A stretch of DNA of 64,000 nucleotides from Colwellia sp. Arc7-D (GCF_003061515.1 NZ_CP028924.1:3844001-3908000); one strand, 5' to 3'; shown: positions 19,085 through 31,493, numbered from the stretch's first letter. Numbers and translations: made by a program. Notes: generated by a model from the letters alone, not told the origin.

Positions 19085-19390
19085 TTACCAACTAGCTTTC
19101 TTAAGACCTGGAACTTCACCGCGCATCATAGTTTCACGTAATTTAATACGGCTTAAACCGAATTTACGTAAGAAACCATGTGGACGGCCAGTAATGTTAC
19201 AACGGTTACGTTGACGACTACTGCTCGAATCACGAGGTAAACTTTGAAGTTTCAATACTGCATCCCAGCGTTCTTCTTCAGAAGAATCAACACCAGAGAT
19301 GATAGCTTTTAGTGCACTACGCTTTTCAGCATATTGTGCAACTAACTTGGTTCTTTTAGCTTCACGAGCTTTCATTGACGTTTTAGCCAT
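19085..19390 (-). CDS. rpsN: 30S ribosomal protein S14
   Basis: Head protein of the small subunit, 101 residues, starting [20 protein letters not shown]. The C-terminal [21 protein letters not shown] lacks the CxxC pairs of the zinc-containing type, so this is the zinc-free form as in E. coli. It lies 4 bases after rplE. Confidence 0.97.
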   Translation of the reverse strand: MAKTSMKAREAKRTKLVAQYAEKRSALKAIISGVDSSEEERWDAVLKLQSLPRDSSSSRQRNRCNITGRPHGFLRKFGLSRIKLRETMMRGEVPGLKKASW

Positions 19391-19394
19391 AACT

Positions 19395-19940
19395 CTACAC
19401 CTTCTTCTTAAATGGGAAGTTGAAGGCAGTCAATAATGCATGACCTTCTTCGTTATTCTTCGCACTTGTAGTGATAGTGATATCCATTCCGCGAATCTTA
19501 TCGATTTTATCGTATTCGATTTCAGGGAAAATGATTTGCTCACGTACGCCCATGCTGTAGTTACCACGACCATCGAATGACTTAGGATTCAAGCCACGGA
19601 AATCACGGATACGAGGAATAGAAATAGAGATTAAACGCTCTAAAAATTCCCACATACGTTCGCCACGTAGAGTTACTTTTGTGCCAATAGGGTAGCCTTC
19701 ACGAATTTTAAAGCCCGCAACTGATTTGCGTGCTACTGTCGTGACAGGTTTTTGACCTGAGATTGCAGTAAGATCATTTGTGGCGTGCTCTAATACTTTT
19801 TTATCAGCAATCGCTTCGCCAACACCCATGTTAAGGGTGATCTTTTCAATCCGAGGGACTTGCATGACACTTTTGTACTCAAACTTCTTCTGAAGTTCGC
19901 TTACAATTGTATCTTTGTAAAAATCATGCAGTTTCGCCAT
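19395..19940 (-). CDS. rplE: 50S ribosomal protein L5
   Basis: Central-protuberance protein that binds 5S rRNA. It is 181 residues (E. coli 179), with [20 protein letters not shown] and [20 protein letters not shown]. In E. coli the S8 operator of the spc mRNA lies around the rplX-rplE junction; the 12-base junction here (19941-19952) was not resolved as a structure by eye. Confidence 0.97.
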   Translation of the reverse strand: MAKLHDFYKDTIVSELQKKFEYKSVMQVPRIEKITLNMGVGEAIADKKVLEHATNDLTAISGQKPVTTVARKSVAGFKIREGYPIGTKVTLRGERMWEFLERLISISIPRIRDFRGLNPKSFDGRGNYSMGVREQIIFPEIEYDKIDKIRGMDITITTSAKNNEEGHALLTAFNFPFKKKV

Positions 19941-19952
19941 CGTTTACTCCAA

Positions 19953-20267
19953 TTAAATTAATTCGTTATTAGATTTGAAAAAACGAGCTTTTTTGCCGTC
20001 TTCATCTCTAAAACCAACACGATCTGCTTTGCCAGTAGCTGGGTTAACAATCGCAACGTTGGATACATTTAAAGGTGCTTCTTTTTCAACAATCCCACCA
20101 GGCTGCTGTAACTGAGGTACAGGCTTGGTGTGTTTCTTGATTAAGTTGATACCTTCAACAAATACTTTGCTTTCTTCAACAAGAACTTTGGTCACTTTAC
20201 CAGTTTTGCCCTTGTCTTTTCCTGCAAGTACGATTACTTCATCATCACGACGAATCTTAGATGCCAT
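19953..20267 (-). CDS. rplX: 50S ribosomal protein L24
   Basis: Assembly-initiator protein of the large subunit, 104 residues. The KOW motif is in [18 protein letters not shown] near the N-terminus, followed by [20 protein letters not shown]. Second gene of the spc operon. Confidence 0.97.
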   Translation of the reverse strand: MASKIRRDDEVIVLAGKDKGKTGKVTKVLVEESKVFVEGINLIKKHTKPVPQLQQPGGIVEKEAPLNVSNVAIVNPATGKADRVGFRDEDGKKARFFKSNNELI

Positions 20268-20279
20268 TATCGTGACTCC

Positions 20280-20648
20280 TTATAGTACTTCTGGTGCAAG
20301 TGAAACAATTTTCATGAATTTTTCATTACGAAGTTCACGAGTCACAGGACCGAAAATACGAGTACCAATTGGTTGTAAGTTAGCATTTAACATTACAGCC
20401 GCATTTTCGTCAAAACGGATGGTTGAACCATCTGAACGACGAACACCTTTCTTAGTGCGCACCACTACTGCAGTAAGAACATCACCTTTTTTAACTTTGC
20501 CGCGAGGATTTGATTCCTTCACTGCAATTTTAATGATGTCACCAATGCGTGCGTAGCGACGGTGCGAACCACCAAGAACCTTTATACATTGTACACGTCG
20601 AGCGCCGCTGTTATCAGCTACGTTCAATTGTGATTGCATTTGGATCAT
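20280..20648 (-). CDS. rplN: 50S ribosomal protein L14
   Basis: Conserved large-subunit protein forming an intersubunit bridge, 122 residues. It starts [20 protein letters not shown] and ends IVSLAPEVL, as in E. coli. First gene of the spc operon. A 361-base gap separates it from rpsQ, with a terminator and a promoter in between, so spc is a separate transcription unit here. Confidence 0.97.
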   Translation of the reverse strand: MIQMQSQLNVADNSGARRVQCIKVLGGSHRRYARIGDIIKIAVKESNPRGKVKKGDVLTAVVVRTKKGVRRSDGSTIRFDENAAVMLNANLQPIGTRIFGPVTRELRNEKFMKIVSLAPEVL

Positions 20649-21009
20649 TTAATATGTCTCCGCTAAATTATCTTATAAAAGATTAAATTCAAGGCCAGAA
20701 ATTTGACCCGTCACTGCCTTCTAAATCCCACTCACAACGAGCGGGCGCGAGATTATAACACCAGTTATTTAAAAGTGATACATTATTTAGCTAAAAAATA
20801 ACCACTTTGCTATCCAACCGCGATACAAACAAGGCTAATACTGTTGTTGTTGGAATAAACTTTATTCTCATCAACGTTACCTCGTTAAATATTTACAGGC
20901 AGAACTGCCTTATTTCTAATCAAATAATATTTTAGTTTTGTACAAATAAAAAAGGCCCTGCCGAAGCAGAGCCTTTTTATAAGTTCTAATTGTGAATTAG
21001 ATCAAGCGA
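20649..21009 (-). promoter_or_regulatory. Inter-operon region with the spc promoter
   Basis: This 361-base stretch holds the S10 terminator at its right end and the start of the spc operon. On the minus strand TATAAT (20752-20757) is preceded by TG plus one base, an extended -10, and followed by a GC-rich stretch CTCGCGCCCGC. The implied transcript begins about 95 bases before rplN. The -35 is poor, as is common for extended -10 promoters. Confidence 0.68.
20947..20978 (-). terminator. Terminator of the S10 operon
   Basis: GGCCCTGC (20954-20961), loop CGAA, and GCAGAGCC (20966-20973) pair with one G-U, bordered by an A-run and a T-run. On the minus strand the loop reads TTCG, a stable tetraloop. 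It lies about 30 bases after rpsQ. Confidence 0.88.
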
Positions 21010-21261
21010 TTAAGCTTTTTCTAATACGCTTACCAATGTCCAAGCTTTTGACTTAGAAATTGGAGCACATTCACGAATAGATACTAAATCACCAGCTGCA
21101 CATTGGTTAGTTTCATCATGCGCTTTCAACTTAGTTGAACGCGTCATGTACTTACCGTACATTGGGTGTTTAACACGTCGTTCGATCAGGACAGTGATAG
21201 ACTTATCCATTTTGTCACTGACGACACGACCTTGTAGTGTACGAATTTTTGCTTCGCTCAT
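21010..21261 (-). CDS. rpsQ: 30S ribosomal protein S17
   Basis: Primary 16S rRNA-binding protein, 83 residues, with [20 protein letters not shown] and [20 protein letters not shown]. Last gene of the S10 operon; its start overlaps the rpmC stop by one base. Confidence 0.97.
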   Translation of the reverse strand: MSEAKIRTLQGRVVSDKMDKSITVLIERRVKHPMYGKYMTRSTKLKAHDETNQCAAGDLVSIRECAPISKSKAWTLVSVLEKA

Positions 21262-21452
21262 TACTTACCAGCCTTCTCAGTTATGATAGTCTTAACACGC
21301 GCGATATTACGGCGTACAGTTCTTAGCAAATGAGTTTGTGCTAATTGGCCTGTGCTTGCTTGCATGCGATAGTTAAACTGTTCGCGTAGCAATTCAAGCA
21401 ATTCAGCGTTTAGCTCTTCAATGCTTTTTTCTTTCAATTCGCTTGCTTTCAT
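21261..21452 (-). CDS. rpmC: 50S ribosomal protein L29
   Basis: Small helical protein at the tunnel exit, 63 residues, starting [20 protein letters not shown] and ending [16 protein letters not shown]. It overlaps its neighbours rplP and rpsQ by one base each, suggesting coupled translation. Confidence 0.97.
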   Translation of the reverse strand: MKASELKEKSIEELNAELLELLREQFNYRMQASTGQLAQTHLLRTVRRNIARVKTIITEKAGK

Positions 21453-21865
21453 TACATCACCGTTCTAGTTACGAAAGTTGTTTTGAAAGGAAGTTTAGCT
21501 GCGGCTAAAGCAAATGCTTCACGCGCTAACTCTTCCGAAACACCTTCCATTTCATAAAGAACACGACCAGGTAGAATTTGGCATACCCAATATTCCACTG
21601 AACCTTTACCTTTACCCATACGAACCTCAAGAGGTTTTTTGGTAATTGGCTTATCAGGGAACACACGGATCCAGATTTTACCTTGACGCTTCACGTGACG
21701 AGTCATTGCTCGACGAGCCGCTTCAATTTGACGCGCAGTCATACGACCACGTTCCATTGATTTTAACCCGAAAGTACCGAAGCTAACTGAGCTACCAGTG
21801 TGTGCAAGACCACGGTTACGCAGTTTAAATTGCTTACGGAATTTAGTACGTTTTGGTTGTAACAT
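21452..21865 (-). CDS. rplP: 50S ribosomal protein L16
   Basis: Large-subunit protein near the A-site tRNA elbow, 137 residues, starting [20 protein letters not shown] with [20 protein letters not shown]. Standard position between rpsC and rpmC. Confidence 0.97.
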   Translation of the reverse strand: MLQPKRTKFRKQFKLRNRGLAHTGSSVSFGTFGLKSMERGRMTARQIEAARRAMTRHVKRQGKIWIRVFPDKPITKKPLEVRMGKGKGSVEYWVCQILPGRVLYEMEGVSEELAREAFALAAAKLPFKTTFVTRTVM

Positions 21866-21876
21866 TACTTATTCCT

Positions 21877-22575
21877 CTACTTACTGGTCTTACGGTTAGG
21901 TTTTCTTTTAGGCTTAGCTGCTGGTTGCTCAGCTTGTAATGGCATGTTGCCAATTACTTCACCTTTAAAGATCCAAACTTTGATACCGATAACACCATAA
22001 GTGGTATCAGCGCGGGCAATTGAGTAATCAATGTCAGCACGTAAAGTGTGTAATGGAACACGACCTTCACGATACCATTCAGCACGTGCAATATCTGCAC
22101 CGCCTAAACGACCACTTACTTGTACTTTAATGCCTTTTGCGCCTAGACGCATAGCATTTTGTACAGCACGTTTCATCGCACGACGGAACATTACGCGACG
22201 TTCTAATTGACTAGCAATACTGTCTGCAACAAGCTGCGAATCCATTTCTGGCTTACGTACTTCAGCTATGTTGATTTGAGCAGGAACACCAGCAATTTTA
22301 GAAACTGCTAAACGTAATTTCTCAACATCTTCGCCTTTCTTACCGATTACAACACCCGGACGAGCCGTGTGAATAGTAACGCGGATAGATTTAGCTGGAC
22401 GTTCAATTACAATTTTTGATAATGAAGCACGCTTAAGCTTTTCAGTTAAATATTCACGAACCAAATGGTCACCGTGTAAATTAGCTGCGAAATCTTTGTT
22501 ACTTGCAAACCAAGTAGACGCGAAAGGTTTCGTGATACCTAAGCGAATACCATTTGGATGGACTTTTTGACCCAT
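21877..22575 (-). CDS. rpsC: 30S ribosomal protein S3
   Basis: mRNA-entry-site protein with helicase activity in complex with S4 and S5. It starts [20 protein letters not shown]; the KH domain has [18 protein letters not shown] and the C-terminal part [20 protein letters not shown]. It is 232 residues with a basic Lys/Arg/Pro tail. Confidence 0.98.
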   Translation of the reverse strand: MGQKVHPNGIRLGITKPFASTWFASNKDFAANLHGDHLVREYLTEKLKRASLSKIVIERPAKSIRVTIHTARPGVVIGKKGEDVEKLRLAVSKIAGVPAQINIAEVRKPEMDSQLVADSIASQLERRVMFRRAMKRAVQNAMRLGAKGIKVQVSGRLGGADIARAEWYREGRVPLHTLRADIDYSIARADTTYGVIGIKVWIFKGEVIGNMPLQAEQPAAKPKRKPNRKTSK

Positions 22576-22586
22576 TCTAATATCTC

Positions 22587-22919
22587 CTAGTTATCAGATA
22601 CAATCACAGTGATGTGACTTGTACGCTTAAGGATTCTATCCGCGCGACCTTTCGCACGAGGCTTAATACGTTTCATTGTTGGGCCATCGTCAACCATAAT
22701 AGTTTTAACGATAAGCTCATCAATGTCTGCACCTTCATTGTGTTCTGCATTAGCAATAGCTGAATCAAGTACTTTTTTAACCAAAACAGCAGCAGATTTA
22801 TTGCTAAATGTTAAGATTTCAAGTGCTTTTTCAACATGCAAGCCGCGGATTTGATCCACAACTAAACGTGCTTTTTGTGCAGAGCCACGGGCAAATTTAT
22901 GTGTAGCAATAGCTTCCAT
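22587..22919 (-). CDS. rplV: 50S ribosomal protein L22
   Basis: Tunnel-lining protein of 110 residues, starting [20 protein letters not shown] and ending [12 protein letters not shown]. Upstream in-frame codons are open to 22991 but overlap rpsS; the ATG at 22919, preceded by GGGG, gives the E. coli length and is chosen. Confidence 0.97.
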   Translation of the reverse strand: MEAIATHKFARGSAQKARLVVDQIRGLHVEKALEILTFSNKSAAVLVKKVLDSAIANAEHNEGADIDELIVKTIMVDDGPTMKRIKPRAKGRADRILKRTSHITVIVSDN

Positions 22920-22929
22920 CTTATTTCCC

Positions 22930-23205
22930 CTATCTCTTCGCTTTCTTATCCGCGACATGGCCACGGTAAGTACGAGTTGGTGCAAATTCACCTAATTTAT
23001 GACCGATCATTTCATCAGTTACAAATACAGGTACGTGTTGACGGCCATTATGGACGGCAATGGTCAATCCGATCATCGTAGGGATGATCATTGAACGACG
23101 GGACCAAGTCTTAATTGGCTTTTTATTCCCGCTTTCCACCGCTGTCTCTACCTTCGTCAACAAGTGTAGGTCTATAAATGGACCTTTCTTGAGAGAACGT
23201 GGCAT
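22930..23205 (-). CDS. rpsS: 30S ribosomal protein S19
   Basis: Head protein that contacts S13 and tRNA, 91 residues. It starts [20 protein letters not shown] and has VYVTD-like [20 protein letters not shown]. Located between rplB and rplV as in E. coli. Confidence 0.98.
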   Translation of the reverse strand: MPRSLKKGPFIDLHLLTKVETAVESGNKKPIKTWSRRSMIIPTMIGLTIAVHNGRQHVPVFVTDEMIGHKLGEFAPTRTYRGHVADKKAKR

Positions 23206-23233
23206 GGTGATTCCTCTTTATTTATAAGTACTA

Positions 23234-24058
23234 TTATTTAGTACGACGACGTACGATAAATTTATCGGTACGCTTGTTAGAACGAGTCTTGTAACCCTTA
23301 GTTGGTACACCCCAAGGTGATACCGGATGACGACCGCCTGATGTTTTACCTTCACCACCACCGTGTGGGTGATCAACTGGGTTCATGGCAACACCACGAA
23401 CAGTTGGGCGAACACCACGCCAGCGTGAAGCACCAGCTTTACCCAGAGAGCGAAGCATGTGTTCAGCGTTGCCGATTTCACCTAAAGTAGCACGACAATC
23501 TGACTCAATTTTACGCATTTCGCCAGAACGAAGACGTAAAGTGACATAAGCACCGTCTTTCGCTACTAACTGAGCATAAGTACCAGCAGCACGTGCAATT
23601 TGTGCACCTTTACCTGGTTTAAGTTCGATTGCGTGAACAACACTACCTAATGGTGTGTTGCGTAGTGGTAAAGTGTTACCCGCTTTAATAGGAGCATCTA
23701 CACCAGACTGGATTGAATCTCCAGCTTTTAAGCCTTTAGGGGCTAAGATGTAACGACGTTCACCATCTGCGTAAAGTACTAGTGCAATGTTAGCACTACG
23801 GTTTGGATCATATTCCAAACGTTCTACTTTTGCAGGGATACCATCTTTATTACGCTTAAAGTCGACAATACGGTAATGTTGCTTATGTCCACCACCAATG
23901 TGACGAACAGTAATACGACCATTATTGTTACGACCACCAGACTTAGACTTAGTGTCTAATAATGGTGCGTAAGGCTTACCTTTATGCAACTCCGTGTTTA
24001 CCACTTTAACAACGTGGCGACGACCCGGAGAAGTAGGTTTACATTTAACTATAGCCAT
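23234..24058 (-). CDS. rplB: 50S ribosomal protein L2
   Basis: Most conserved large-subunit protein, close to the peptidyl-transferase centre. It is 274 residues, starting [20 protein letters not shown], with the C-terminal [20 protein letters not shown] that includes the essential His of the family. Confidence 0.98.
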   Translation of the reverse strand: MAIVKCKPTSPGRRHVVKVVNTELHKGKPYAPLLDTKSKSGGRNNNGRITVRHIGGGHKQHYRIVDFKRNKDGIPAKVERLEYDPNRSANIALVLYADGERRYILAPKGLKAGDSIQSGVDAPIKAGNTLPLRNTPLGSVVHAIELKPGKGAQIARAAGTYAQLVAKDGAYVTLRLRSGEMRKIESDCRATLGEIGNAEHMLRSLGKAGASRWRGVRPTVRGVAMNPVDHPHGGGEGKTSGGRHPVSPWGVPTKGYKTRSNKRTDKFIVRRRTK

Positions 24059-24070
24059 TTTCGTAAACTC

Positions 24071-24373
24071 CTATGATTCCGCGCCGACGAAGTCGATGTC
24101 GCTGCCTTCAGCAAGTGTAACGTATGCTTTTTTCCAATCGCTTCTGCGACCAGTACGAGCACCAGTACGTTTAACTTTACCTTTAACATTTAATGTGCGA
24201 ACACCATCAACTGAAACTTCGAAAAGTTTCTCAACAGCAGCTTTGATTTCAGCTTTAGTAGCAGTAGTAACAACTTTGAAAACAACAGTGTTGTTTGCTT
24301 CAGCGGCCATTGTGCTTTTCTCAGAAATGTTTGGTGCTAAAAGCACTTTCAGTAAACGTTCTTCGTTTATCAT
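24071..24373 (-). CDS. rplW: 50S ribosomal protein L23
   Basis: Tunnel-exit protein and docking point for trigger factor and SRP. It is 100 residues, with [20 protein letters not shown] and [17 protein letters not shown]. Its ATG overlaps the rplD stop by 4 bases. Confidence 0.97.
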   Translation of the reverse strand: MINEERLLKVLLAPNISEKSTMAAEANNTVVFKVVTTATKAEIKAAVEKLFEVSVDGVRTLNVKGKVKRTGARTGRRSDWKKAYVTLAEGSDIDFVGAES

Positions 24374-24975
24374 CCTAACATCTCCTCAAGTTGCTTAACT
24401 GCAGATGCAGTCATCAAAACTTTTTCGAAACCAACTAAACTAACTGGGTCAATACCGTCTACATCACGAACGTCAACTTTATATAAGTTGCGTGCAGATA
24501 AGAACAAGTTCTCATCAACTTCTGGAGTAACGATTAATACGTCTTTTAACTCCAAAGCGTTTAGTTTAGCTACTAATTCTTTAGTTTTTGGTGTTTCAAC
24601 TGCAAAATTTTCTACCACAACTAAGCGTTCTTGACGAACTAACTCAGAAAGGATGCTTTTAATCGCACCACGGTACATTTTACGGTTAACTTTTTGGCTG
24701 TGATCCTGTGGCTTAGCAGCGAATGTTACGCCACCTGTACGCCAGATTGGACCACGACTAGTACCAGCACGTGCACGGCCAGTACCTTTTTGACGCCATG
24801 GTTTTGCGCCACCGCCACTAACTTCTGAACGAGTCTTTTGAGCACGAGTACCAGCACGAGCACCAGCTGCGTAAGCAACTACTACTTGGTGTACAAGAGC
24901 TTCATTAAACTCAAGTCCAAAAGTTGTTTCAGAAACTTCAAGAGCGCCTGAAGCGTCTTTTAATGCTAATTCCAT
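24370..24975 (-). CDS. rplD: 50S ribosomal protein L4
   Basis: Tunnel protein that in E. coli also represses its own S10 operon by transcription attenuation and translation inhibition at the leader. It is 201 residues, starting [20 protein letters not shown]; the internal loop is [20 protein letters not shown]. The ATG at 24975 sits 7 bases from AGGAG; a GTG one codon upstream is less likely. Confidence 0.97.
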   Translation of the reverse strand: MELALKDASGALEVSETTFGLEFNEALVHQVVVAYAAGARAGTRAQKTRSEVSGGGAKPWRQKGTGRARAGTSRGPIWRTGGVTFAAKPQDHSQKVNRKMYRGAIKSILSELVRQERLVVVENFAVETPKTKELVAKLNALELKDVLIVTPEVDENLFLSARNLYKVDVRDVDGIDPVSLVGFEKVLMTASAVKQLEEMLG

Positions 24976-24990
24976 CACAAATCTCCTGGA

Positions 24991-25629
24991 CTAGGCTTTA
25001 ACAGCTGGTTTGATGATTACGCTACCGTTGATTGCACCCGGAACCGCACCTTTAATAAGGAGCAAGTTACGTTCTGCATCAACACGAACCAATTCAAGGT
25101 TTTGCGTAGTTACTTTCGCAGCACCCATGTGACCAGACATTTTTTTGCCTTTGAAAACACGACCTGGTGTTTGACACATACCTATCGAACCGTTTGAACG
25201 GTGAGATAGTGAGTTACCATGAGTTGCATCTTGCATTGAAAAATTCCAACGCTTAATACCACCTTGGAAACCTTTACCTTTTGAGGTGCCAGTTACATCT
25301 ACTAATTTCGTGTCGTTAAATAACTCAACAGTGATTTCACTGCCAGTTACAAGACCTTCGCCTTCATTTGCATTTAAGCGGAATTCCCACAGGCCACGAC
25401 CTGCTTCGATACCAGCTTTTGCAAAATGACCAGCTGTTGGTTTGTTAACACGGTTAGCTTTTTTGCTTCCCGTAGTAACTTGAAGCGCTGAATAACCATC
25501 GTTGTCAACAGTTTTAACCTGAGCAACACGGTTCGCTTCAACTTCTAGGACGGTTACAGGAGTAGATACGCCATCTTCAGAGAAGATGCGAGTCATACCC
25601 ACTTTACGTCCAACTAGACCTATAGTCAT
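24991..25629 (-). CDS. rplC: 50S ribosomal protein L3
   Basis: Large-subunit assembly initiator, 212 residues, starting [20 protein letters not shown]. The central Gln-containing [14 protein letters not shown] region is where E. coli L3 is methylated. The frame is open further upstream, but ATG at 25629 follows AGGAG and gives the family length. Confidence 0.97.
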   Translation of the reverse strand: MTIGLVGRKVGMTRIFSEDGVSTPVTVLEVEANRVAQVKTVDNDGYSALQVTTGSKKANRVNKPTAGHFAKAGIEAGRGLWEFRLNANEGEGLVTGSEITVELFNDTKLVDVTGTSKGKGFQGGIKRWNFSMQDATHGNSLSHRSNGSIGMCQTPGRVFKGKKMSGHMGAAKVTTQNLELVRVDAERNLLLIKGAVPGAINGSVIIKPAVKA

Positions 25630-25642
25630 GTTAAAACTCCTA

Positions 25643-26136
<494 letters not shown>

Positions 26137-26164
26137 ATTATACAGAGCCTGATGATAAATTCAA
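26137..26164 (-). promoter_or_regulatory. S10 operon promoter
   Basis: Minus-strand TTGAAT (26159-26164), a 16-base spacer, and a perfect TATAAT (26137-26142), followed by the GC-rich discriminator TCGCCTCC. The GC-rich discriminator is typical of promoters shut down by ppGpp. Confidence 0.8.
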
Positions 26165-26606
26165 CTGTTTATTTAATACATTTGTTATTGTTTAATAAAT
26201 GTATTAAATACAGTATTAAATACAGTATTAAAAAGTTATGGTTCTTAAATACTCCTAATGGAATTTTGTGCTCATTCTTTTAAATTTGACCTGCGTTATT
26301 CCTTAATAGATCTTGTATATTTATAGTGCAATGCTTAACTTGCGTTAACCCAACTTTTATCTACTAACTTTACCTACCAAATAACTTTGCTATTTAAATA
26401 AAGGGGGTGAGTGCCTGTATTAATTGTTAATATCAATTAATTATTAAATTACTTATTTAATTGCCTATATATAAGCAGAACAAATAGCTTTTACCTTTTG
26501 TTCCCTTTTTTAATAGCAATATAATAGTGGCTTTATATAGTAACTTTACCTTCTGTTTTCAAAAATTAGTAAACTTCAATAATTTTTTATGTCGATTTTA
26601 GTTAAG
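26165..26606. other. Gene-free AT-rich spacer between the S10 promoter and fusA
   Basis: No credible reading frame. Near 26193-26231 short AT-rich words repeat (AATACAGTATTAAA occurs twice in tandem, ATGTATTAAATACAG next to it). The stretch may contain UP-element-like A/T tracts for the flanking strong promoters. I see nothing else in it. Confidence 0.5.
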
Positions 26607-26609
26607 TAA

Positions 26610-26618
26610 TGTTATACT
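26610..26618 (+). promoter_or_regulatory. Extended -10 promoter of the EF-G2 gene
   Basis: TG, one base, then TATACT (26613-26618), followed by the GC-rich discriminator CGCGCGC. The ATG is 47 bases downstream. No good -35 is present, as is common with the TGn extension. Confidence 0.62.
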
Positions 26619-26664
26619 CGCGCGCAAATTTTCAACAATTCATTTTCATAAATAGAGTAACGTA

Positions 26665-28764
26665 ATGGCAGATTTATCTAAATACAGAAACATTGGTATC
26701 TTCGCTCACGTTGATGCTGGTAAAACCACAACAACTGAACGTATCCTTAAATTAACCGGTCAGATCCATAAAACAGGTGAAGTTCATGACGGCGAGTCAA
26801 CAACTGACTTCATGGAACAAGAAGCTGAGCGCGGTATTACCATACAGTCTGCTGCAGTAAGCTGTTTCTGGAAAGATCACCGTTTCAACGTTATCGATAC
26901 TCCTGGTCACGTTGATTTCACAGTTGAAGTATATCGTTCACTTAAAGTACTTGATGGCGGTGTTGGTGTATTCTGTGGTTCTGGTGGTGTTGAGCCACAA
27001 TCAGAAACTAACTGGCGTTATGCGAATGACTCGAAAGTATCTCGTTTAATCTTCGTAAATAAATTAGACCGTTTAGGTGCTAACTTTTACCGTGTAACAG
27101 ATCAAGTTAAAAAAGTACTAGGTGCTCACCCACTTATTATGACGTTACCTATCGGTGAAGAAGATGATTTCGTTGGTGTTGTTGACGTACTTACACAAAA
27201 AGCATACATCTGGGACGAAACTGGTCTTCCTGAAAACTACACAATCGAAGATATCCCTGCGGACATGGTTGATGACGCAGCAATGTATCGTGAGCAAATG
27301 ATCGAAACTGCTTTAGAAGCAGATGAAGATTTACTAATGGATTACTTAGAAGGTGAATTAACACCGACTGATGAGCAAATTAAAGCTTGTATCCGTAAAG
27401 GTACTCGTGAAATCATGTTCTTCCCAACGTACTGTGGTTCTGCATTCAAAAACAAAGGTATGCAATTATTGCTTGATGCCGTTGTTGATTACTTACCGTC
27501 TCCTACAGATGTTAATCCACAACCTCTTACTGATGAAGAAGGTAATCCAAATGGTGAGTACGCAATCGTTTCTGCAGATGAAACATTCAAAGCGTTAGCA
27601 TTCAAAATCACTGATGACCGTTTTGGTACCTTAACTTTCGTACGTATCTATTCAGGTACATTGAAGAAAGGCGATACCATACTTAACGCTGCAACAGGTA
27701 AAACTGAACGTGTTGGCCGTATGTGTGAAATGCAAGCCGATGACCGTAACGAACTTACTTCAGCACAAGCTGGTGATATCATCGCTATTGTTGGTATGAA
27801 AAGTAACGTTCAGACAGGTCACACATTATGTGATCCTAAGCACCCAATCATCCTAGAAGCTATGGTGTTCCCTAAGCCAGTAATCTCTATCTCTGTAACA
27901 CCTAAAGATAAAGGTTCAACTGAGAAAATGGGTATTGCTATCGGTAAAATGGTTGCTGAAGATCCAACATTCCAAGTTGAAACAGATATAGATTCAGGTG
28001 AAACAATTTTATCTGGTATGGGTGAACTTCACCTAGATATCAAAGTAGATATTCTAAAACGTACCTACGGTGTTGAATTAGCTGTTGGTAAACCACAAGT
28101 TGCTTACCGTGAAACTATTACTCAAGAAATTGATGATAGCTATACACATAAGAAACAGTCTGGTGGTTCTGGTCAATTTGGTAAAATTGATTATATCATC
28201 CGTCCAGGTGAACCAAATTCTGGTTTTACATTCTCATCAAAAGTTGTTGGTGGTAATGTACCAAAAGAATTCTTCCCAGCGATTGAGAAAGGCTTCAAAG
28301 GAATGATGGATACTGGTGTTCTTGCTGGTTTCCCTGTACTTGACGTTGAAGTTGAATTATACGATGGTGGTTTCCATGCTGTCGATTCATCTGCTGTAGC
28401 ATTTGAACTTGCTGCTCGTGGTGCTTTCCGTCAGTCAATTCCAAAAGCTGGTGCTCAGTTAATCGAACCTATCATGAAAGTAGATGTGTTTACGCCTGAT
28501 GATCACGTTGGTGATGTTATTGGTGATTTAAACCGTCGTCGTGGCATGATTGGTGGTCAAGACGCTGGTGTTTCTGGTGTTCGTATTAAGGCTGACGTTC
28601 CACTTTCAGAAATGTTTGGTTATATCGGATCTTTACGTACAATGACATCAGGTCGTGGTCAATTCTCTATGGAATTCTCTCACTACTCACCTTGTCCGAA
28701 TAACGTATCTGAAGCAGTAATTGCTGAAGTTAAAGAACGTGAAGCGGCTGCTAAAAAGAAATAG
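26665..28764 (+). CDS. fusA2: Elongation factor G 2
   Basis: Ribosome-dependent GTPase of the EF-G family, acting in translocation or ribosome recycling. The P-loop is AHVDAGKTT (residues 14-22), with DTPGH, NKLD and the ERGITI switch region; all five EF-G domains fit in 699 residues. The N-terminus ([19 protein letters not shown]) and the segment [16 protein letters not shown] differ from classical FusA and match the second EF-G of marine gammaproteobacteria. It stands alone, divergent from the S10 operon, with its own promoter and terminator; no rpsL, rpsG or tuf gene is adjacent. The gene name distinguishes it from a presumed main fusA elsewhere. Confidence 0.9.
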   Translation: MADLSKYRNIGIFAHVDAGKTTTTERILKLTGQIHKTGEVHDGESTTDFMEQEAERGITIQSAAVSCFWKDHRFNVIDTPGHVDFTVEVYRSLKVLDGGVGVFCGSGGVEPQSETNWRYANDSKVSRLIFVNKLDRLGANFYRVTDQVKKVLGAHPLIMTLPIGEEDDFVGVVDVLTQKAYIWDETGLPENYTIEDIPADMVDDAAMYREQMIETALEADEDLLMDYLEGELTPTDEQIKACIRKGTREIMFFPTYCGSAFKNKGMQLLLDAVVDYLPSPTDVNPQPLTDEEGNPNGEYAIVSADETFKALAFKITDDRFGTLTFVRIYSGTLKKGDTILNAATGKTERVGRMCEMQADDRNELTSAQAGDIIAIVGMKSNVQTGHTLCDPKHPIILEAMVFPKPVISISVTPKDKGSTEKMGIAIGKMVAEDPTFQVETDIDSGETILSGMGELHLDIKVDILKRTYGVELAVGKPQVAYRETITQEIDDSYTHKKQSGGSGQFGKIDYIIRPGEPNSGFTFSSKVVGGNVPKEFFPAIEKGFKGMMDTGVLAGFPVLDVEVELYDGGFHAVDSSAVAFELAARGAFRQSIPKAGAQLIEPIMKVDVFTPDDHVGDVIGDLNRRRGMIGGQDAGVSGVRIKADVPLSEMFGYIGSLRTMTSGRGQFSMEFSHYSPCPNNVSEAVIAEVKEREAAAKKK

Positions 28765-28790
28765 TAATATTTTTTCTTAACCGCTTACAT

Positions 28791-28817
28791 AAAAAGGATG
28801 CTTCGGCATCCTTTTTT
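28791..28817 (+). terminator. Terminator after the EF-G2 gene
   Basis: GGATGC (28796-28801), TTCG loop, GCATCC (28806-28811), preceded by five A and followed by six T: a textbook intrinsic terminator with a stable tetraloop. Confidence 0.93.
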
Positions 28818-29006
28818 ATTGTCTAATAATTAATAAACTAGCAATTATCATGGTATAGCCATTATGTAAAACACATGATATTGTTTTCTGCCAGTGCTTA
28901 TGTTTTTCTGAACTTTACCGATACTATTAATAATCAGTTTAGTGTTACAACAATATCGCACTTTACACCCTTAATAATAAGAATAAATCATTAGGTATTA
29001 ATTAGT

Positions 29007-31010
29007 ATGTTCAATTTTTTAAGCCGCTCTATTATGCGCCAATTAGTGATTACTATATCTAGCGCAGTTACTGTTTTATTGGTCATTACATCCTTTTTTT
29101 TATTATCGAATATCAGCGATAACACAAGAAATCAACTTATCGCTGATATTGAAAATATCGTTACTTTACAATCTACAAAAGTAAAAGACTTCTTCGTTGC
29201 TAAAGGGCAAATAAACCATAGCATTTTTGCCAACCCACTAGTCGTAGACTGGTTTACAACATACGATGATCGACTTTCCGATATTACCGATAATCAACAG
29301 TACCAAGATGTTACACGGTACTTTAAGTACTTCTCAGAACAAGACAGCGCAATTAAGAGTGTTTTTTTTGGTAATGAAAATACTCATGAATATTTTGATT
29401 TAAATGGAAGATACAATGATGAAAAGTACTTCACAGACCGCAGGCCATGGTGGTCAGACGGATTAAAAGTTGGAAAAATGCACGTAACGGATCCTGCTGT
29501 AGACAATAACGATGGCTCAGTCTCCGCTACGATTACTTCCCCTTATTACTTACCTAATGGCAAGTTATTAGGTATTGGTGGTATGGATATTCTCATTACC
29601 ACCATAGGCCAAGACTTACTCGCTCCAATAAAATATAAAAACGAAGGTGAAGCCTTCTTAATTACCGATACTGGCAAGTTAGTTTTCTTCCCTGGCTTTA
29701 ATGAAGATTTTAAACCTGGCGCCTCAATGTCGACTGTTGATAGTCAGTTCAAAGATACCTTAGGTTTCTCAAAACTAGAATCGACCCTCGCTAATAACCC
29801 AAATGGTATTGCACAAGTAACTTGGCGAGGTACTAGCTACAAAGTTATCTTTAAACAAGTGAAAAGTGATTACCCTTCAATGAACTGGAAGCTCGGATTT
29901 TTAGTCCCTGAGCAATTGATATCGCAGCCAGTTGAAGCCGCTTTTTGGTCTTCTGTCATGATAGTTATCGCCATTATTATTATGATTGCTATCGTAGTGT
30001 GGTTAACCGTTTTACCCTTTGTAAAGCGTATAACCAGGCTTAAAAGTGCCATGAAAGACATTGCCGATGGCGATGGTGACTTAACACAAAGAATATCACC
30101 TTTGAAAGGTGATGAAATAGGTCAACTAGTCGATGAGTTCAACCTCTTCGTTGATTCAATCCAACAGCTCGTAAGGCAAACTATTTCTATAACTAAAGAT
30201 GTTTCTTCATCAAGTGAGGCAGCTGAAATAATCGGCAGAGAAACCACCACGATTGTCGAGGCACAAAAGCGCGAAATCGATTTGGTAGCTACAGCGGCAA
30301 CTGAACTCGCTCAAACCAGTATCGATATTGCAAACAACACAAATTATTCGAAAAAGTTAGTTATAAACGCTGAAGAAAAAGTTGCCTTAGGATCCGATGT
30401 TGTTAATCAGGCAACCTTTGGTATGCAAAAACTTTCTAATAATGTCGATAACGCATCGCAAGTAGTGCAACAATTAAAATCAGGCACCCAGACTATCGGG
30501 GATTTTGTCACCGTTATAAGAAGTATTGCTGAACAAACAAACTTACTCGCCTTGAATGCAGCAATTGAAGCCGCAAGAGCCGGAGAACAAGGAAGAGGCT
30601 TTGCTGTAGTTGCCGACGAAGTTCGAACCCTTGCCTCTAGAACACAAGACTCTACAACCAATATAGAACGCATTATTGAAGAACTACAAGCCACTGCGGT
30701 CAATGCGGTAAGTGTTATGGAGTCTAGTTGTTTAGAAGCAGAAAACAGCGTACAACTAACACATCAAGTACAGCAGGTACTTGCAGATATTGCAGAGGTC
30801 ATTGGCAAGTTCCAAAGTCAAACTTTTGAAATAGCTCAGGCTGTAGAACAACAAGCAAACGTAGCCGAAGAGGTGTCCAAAAATATTGAAAATGTTAGGG
30901 CCTTAACTGACGATACGGTCGATGTATCTGCAACCATGCAAACGAGTTTAGCTAATCTATCAGATCAATCAAATTCACTGTCAAAAGTAGTTAATCAATT
31001 TAACGTTTAG
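29007..31010 (+). CDS. Methyl-accepting chemotaxis protein
   Basis: Transmembrane chemoreceptor that signals through CheA/CheW. Membrane helix 1 lies at about residues 14-33, followed by a large periplasmic sensor domain (about 35-310) with Cache-like features ([22 protein letters not shown]), helix 2 at about 312-338, then a HAMP domain. The cytoplasmic signalling domain has the hairpin tip [20 protein letters not shown] followed by [15 protein letters not shown]. No C-terminal CheR-docking pentapeptide is present (it ends VVNQFNV). Ligand unknown; Cache receptors of this type often sense amino acids or organic acids. Confidence 0.92.
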   Translation: MFNFLSRSIMRQLVITISSAVTVLLVITSFFLLSNISDNTRNQLIADIENIVTLQSTKVKDFFVAKGQINHSIFANPLVVDWFTTYDDRLSDITDNQQYQDVTRYFKYFSEQDSAIKSVFFGNENTHEYFDLNGRYNDEKYFTDRRPWWSDGLKVGKMHVTDPAVDNNDGSVSATITSPYYLPNGKLLGIGGMDILITTIGQDLLAPIKYKNEGEAFLITDTGKLVFFPGFNEDFKPGASMSTVDSQFKDTLGFSKLESTLANNPNGIAQVTWRGTSYKVIFKQVKSDYPSMNWKLGFLVPEQLISQPVEAAFWSSVMIVIAIIIMIAIVVWLTVLPFVKRITRLKSAMKDIADGDGDLTQRISPLKGDEIGQLVDEFNLFVDSIQQLVRQTISITKDVSSSSEAAEIIGRETTTIVEAQKREIDLVATAATELAQTSIDIANNTNYSKKLVINAEEKVALGSDVVNQATFGMQKLSNNVDNASQVVQQLKSGTQTIGDFVTVIRSIAEQTNLLALNAAIEAARAGEQGRGFAVVADEVRTLASRTQDSTTNIERIIEELQATAVNAVSVMESSCLEAENSVQLTHQVQQVLADIAEVIGKFQSQTFEIAQAVEQQANVAEEVSKNIENVRALTDDTVDVSATMQTSLANLSDQSNSLSKVVNQFNV

Positions 31011-31493
31011 CCTAACTATCCTGCTCAATTAGTTATTGAATATAGCTAGTTGAGCAAACCTTCCTTTATTTACCAAAATGACAAACTGCTCTTCTATGAA
31101 GGTTAAACTGTTTGTATTATATTTTAGCTCATTGAATTACATTCGTTAATCATACTTAATGAACGTAACTATTTAATAATACTACTCAGCAGTACTACTC
31201 AATAGTACTTTCTAAACTAGACCTAAGTATATTCATCCAAGATGAACCGCTTAATTCATGCTAGTTCCCTGCCTGCTAATCTGATTTATTTTGCACAGTT
31301 CTATTTCTATTTACGTACACCATTCGTTATTTAAAATAAAGTATTGTTAGTACCTGTGACTAGCTACATAAAATTATTAGTCTAATTTAAAATACAAAAA
31401 CTGCAGTTATTAGCACTTAAATTGTAATGGATGATAAACATGAATAAAGTCGATGATGTAGCTGAAGTGGTTCGCTCACTAAATTTTAAACAT
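31011..31493. other. Gene-free region after the chemoreceptor gene
   Basis: An imperfect hairpin TGCTCAA/TTGAGCA (31022-31056) could terminate the chemoreceptor transcript, although the T-tract is weak. Around 31180-31208 the words TACTACTCA and AGTAC repeat. A short plus-strand frame opening at 31431 runs through the rpsI terminator and is not credible. Nothing else recognised. Confidence 0.5.
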
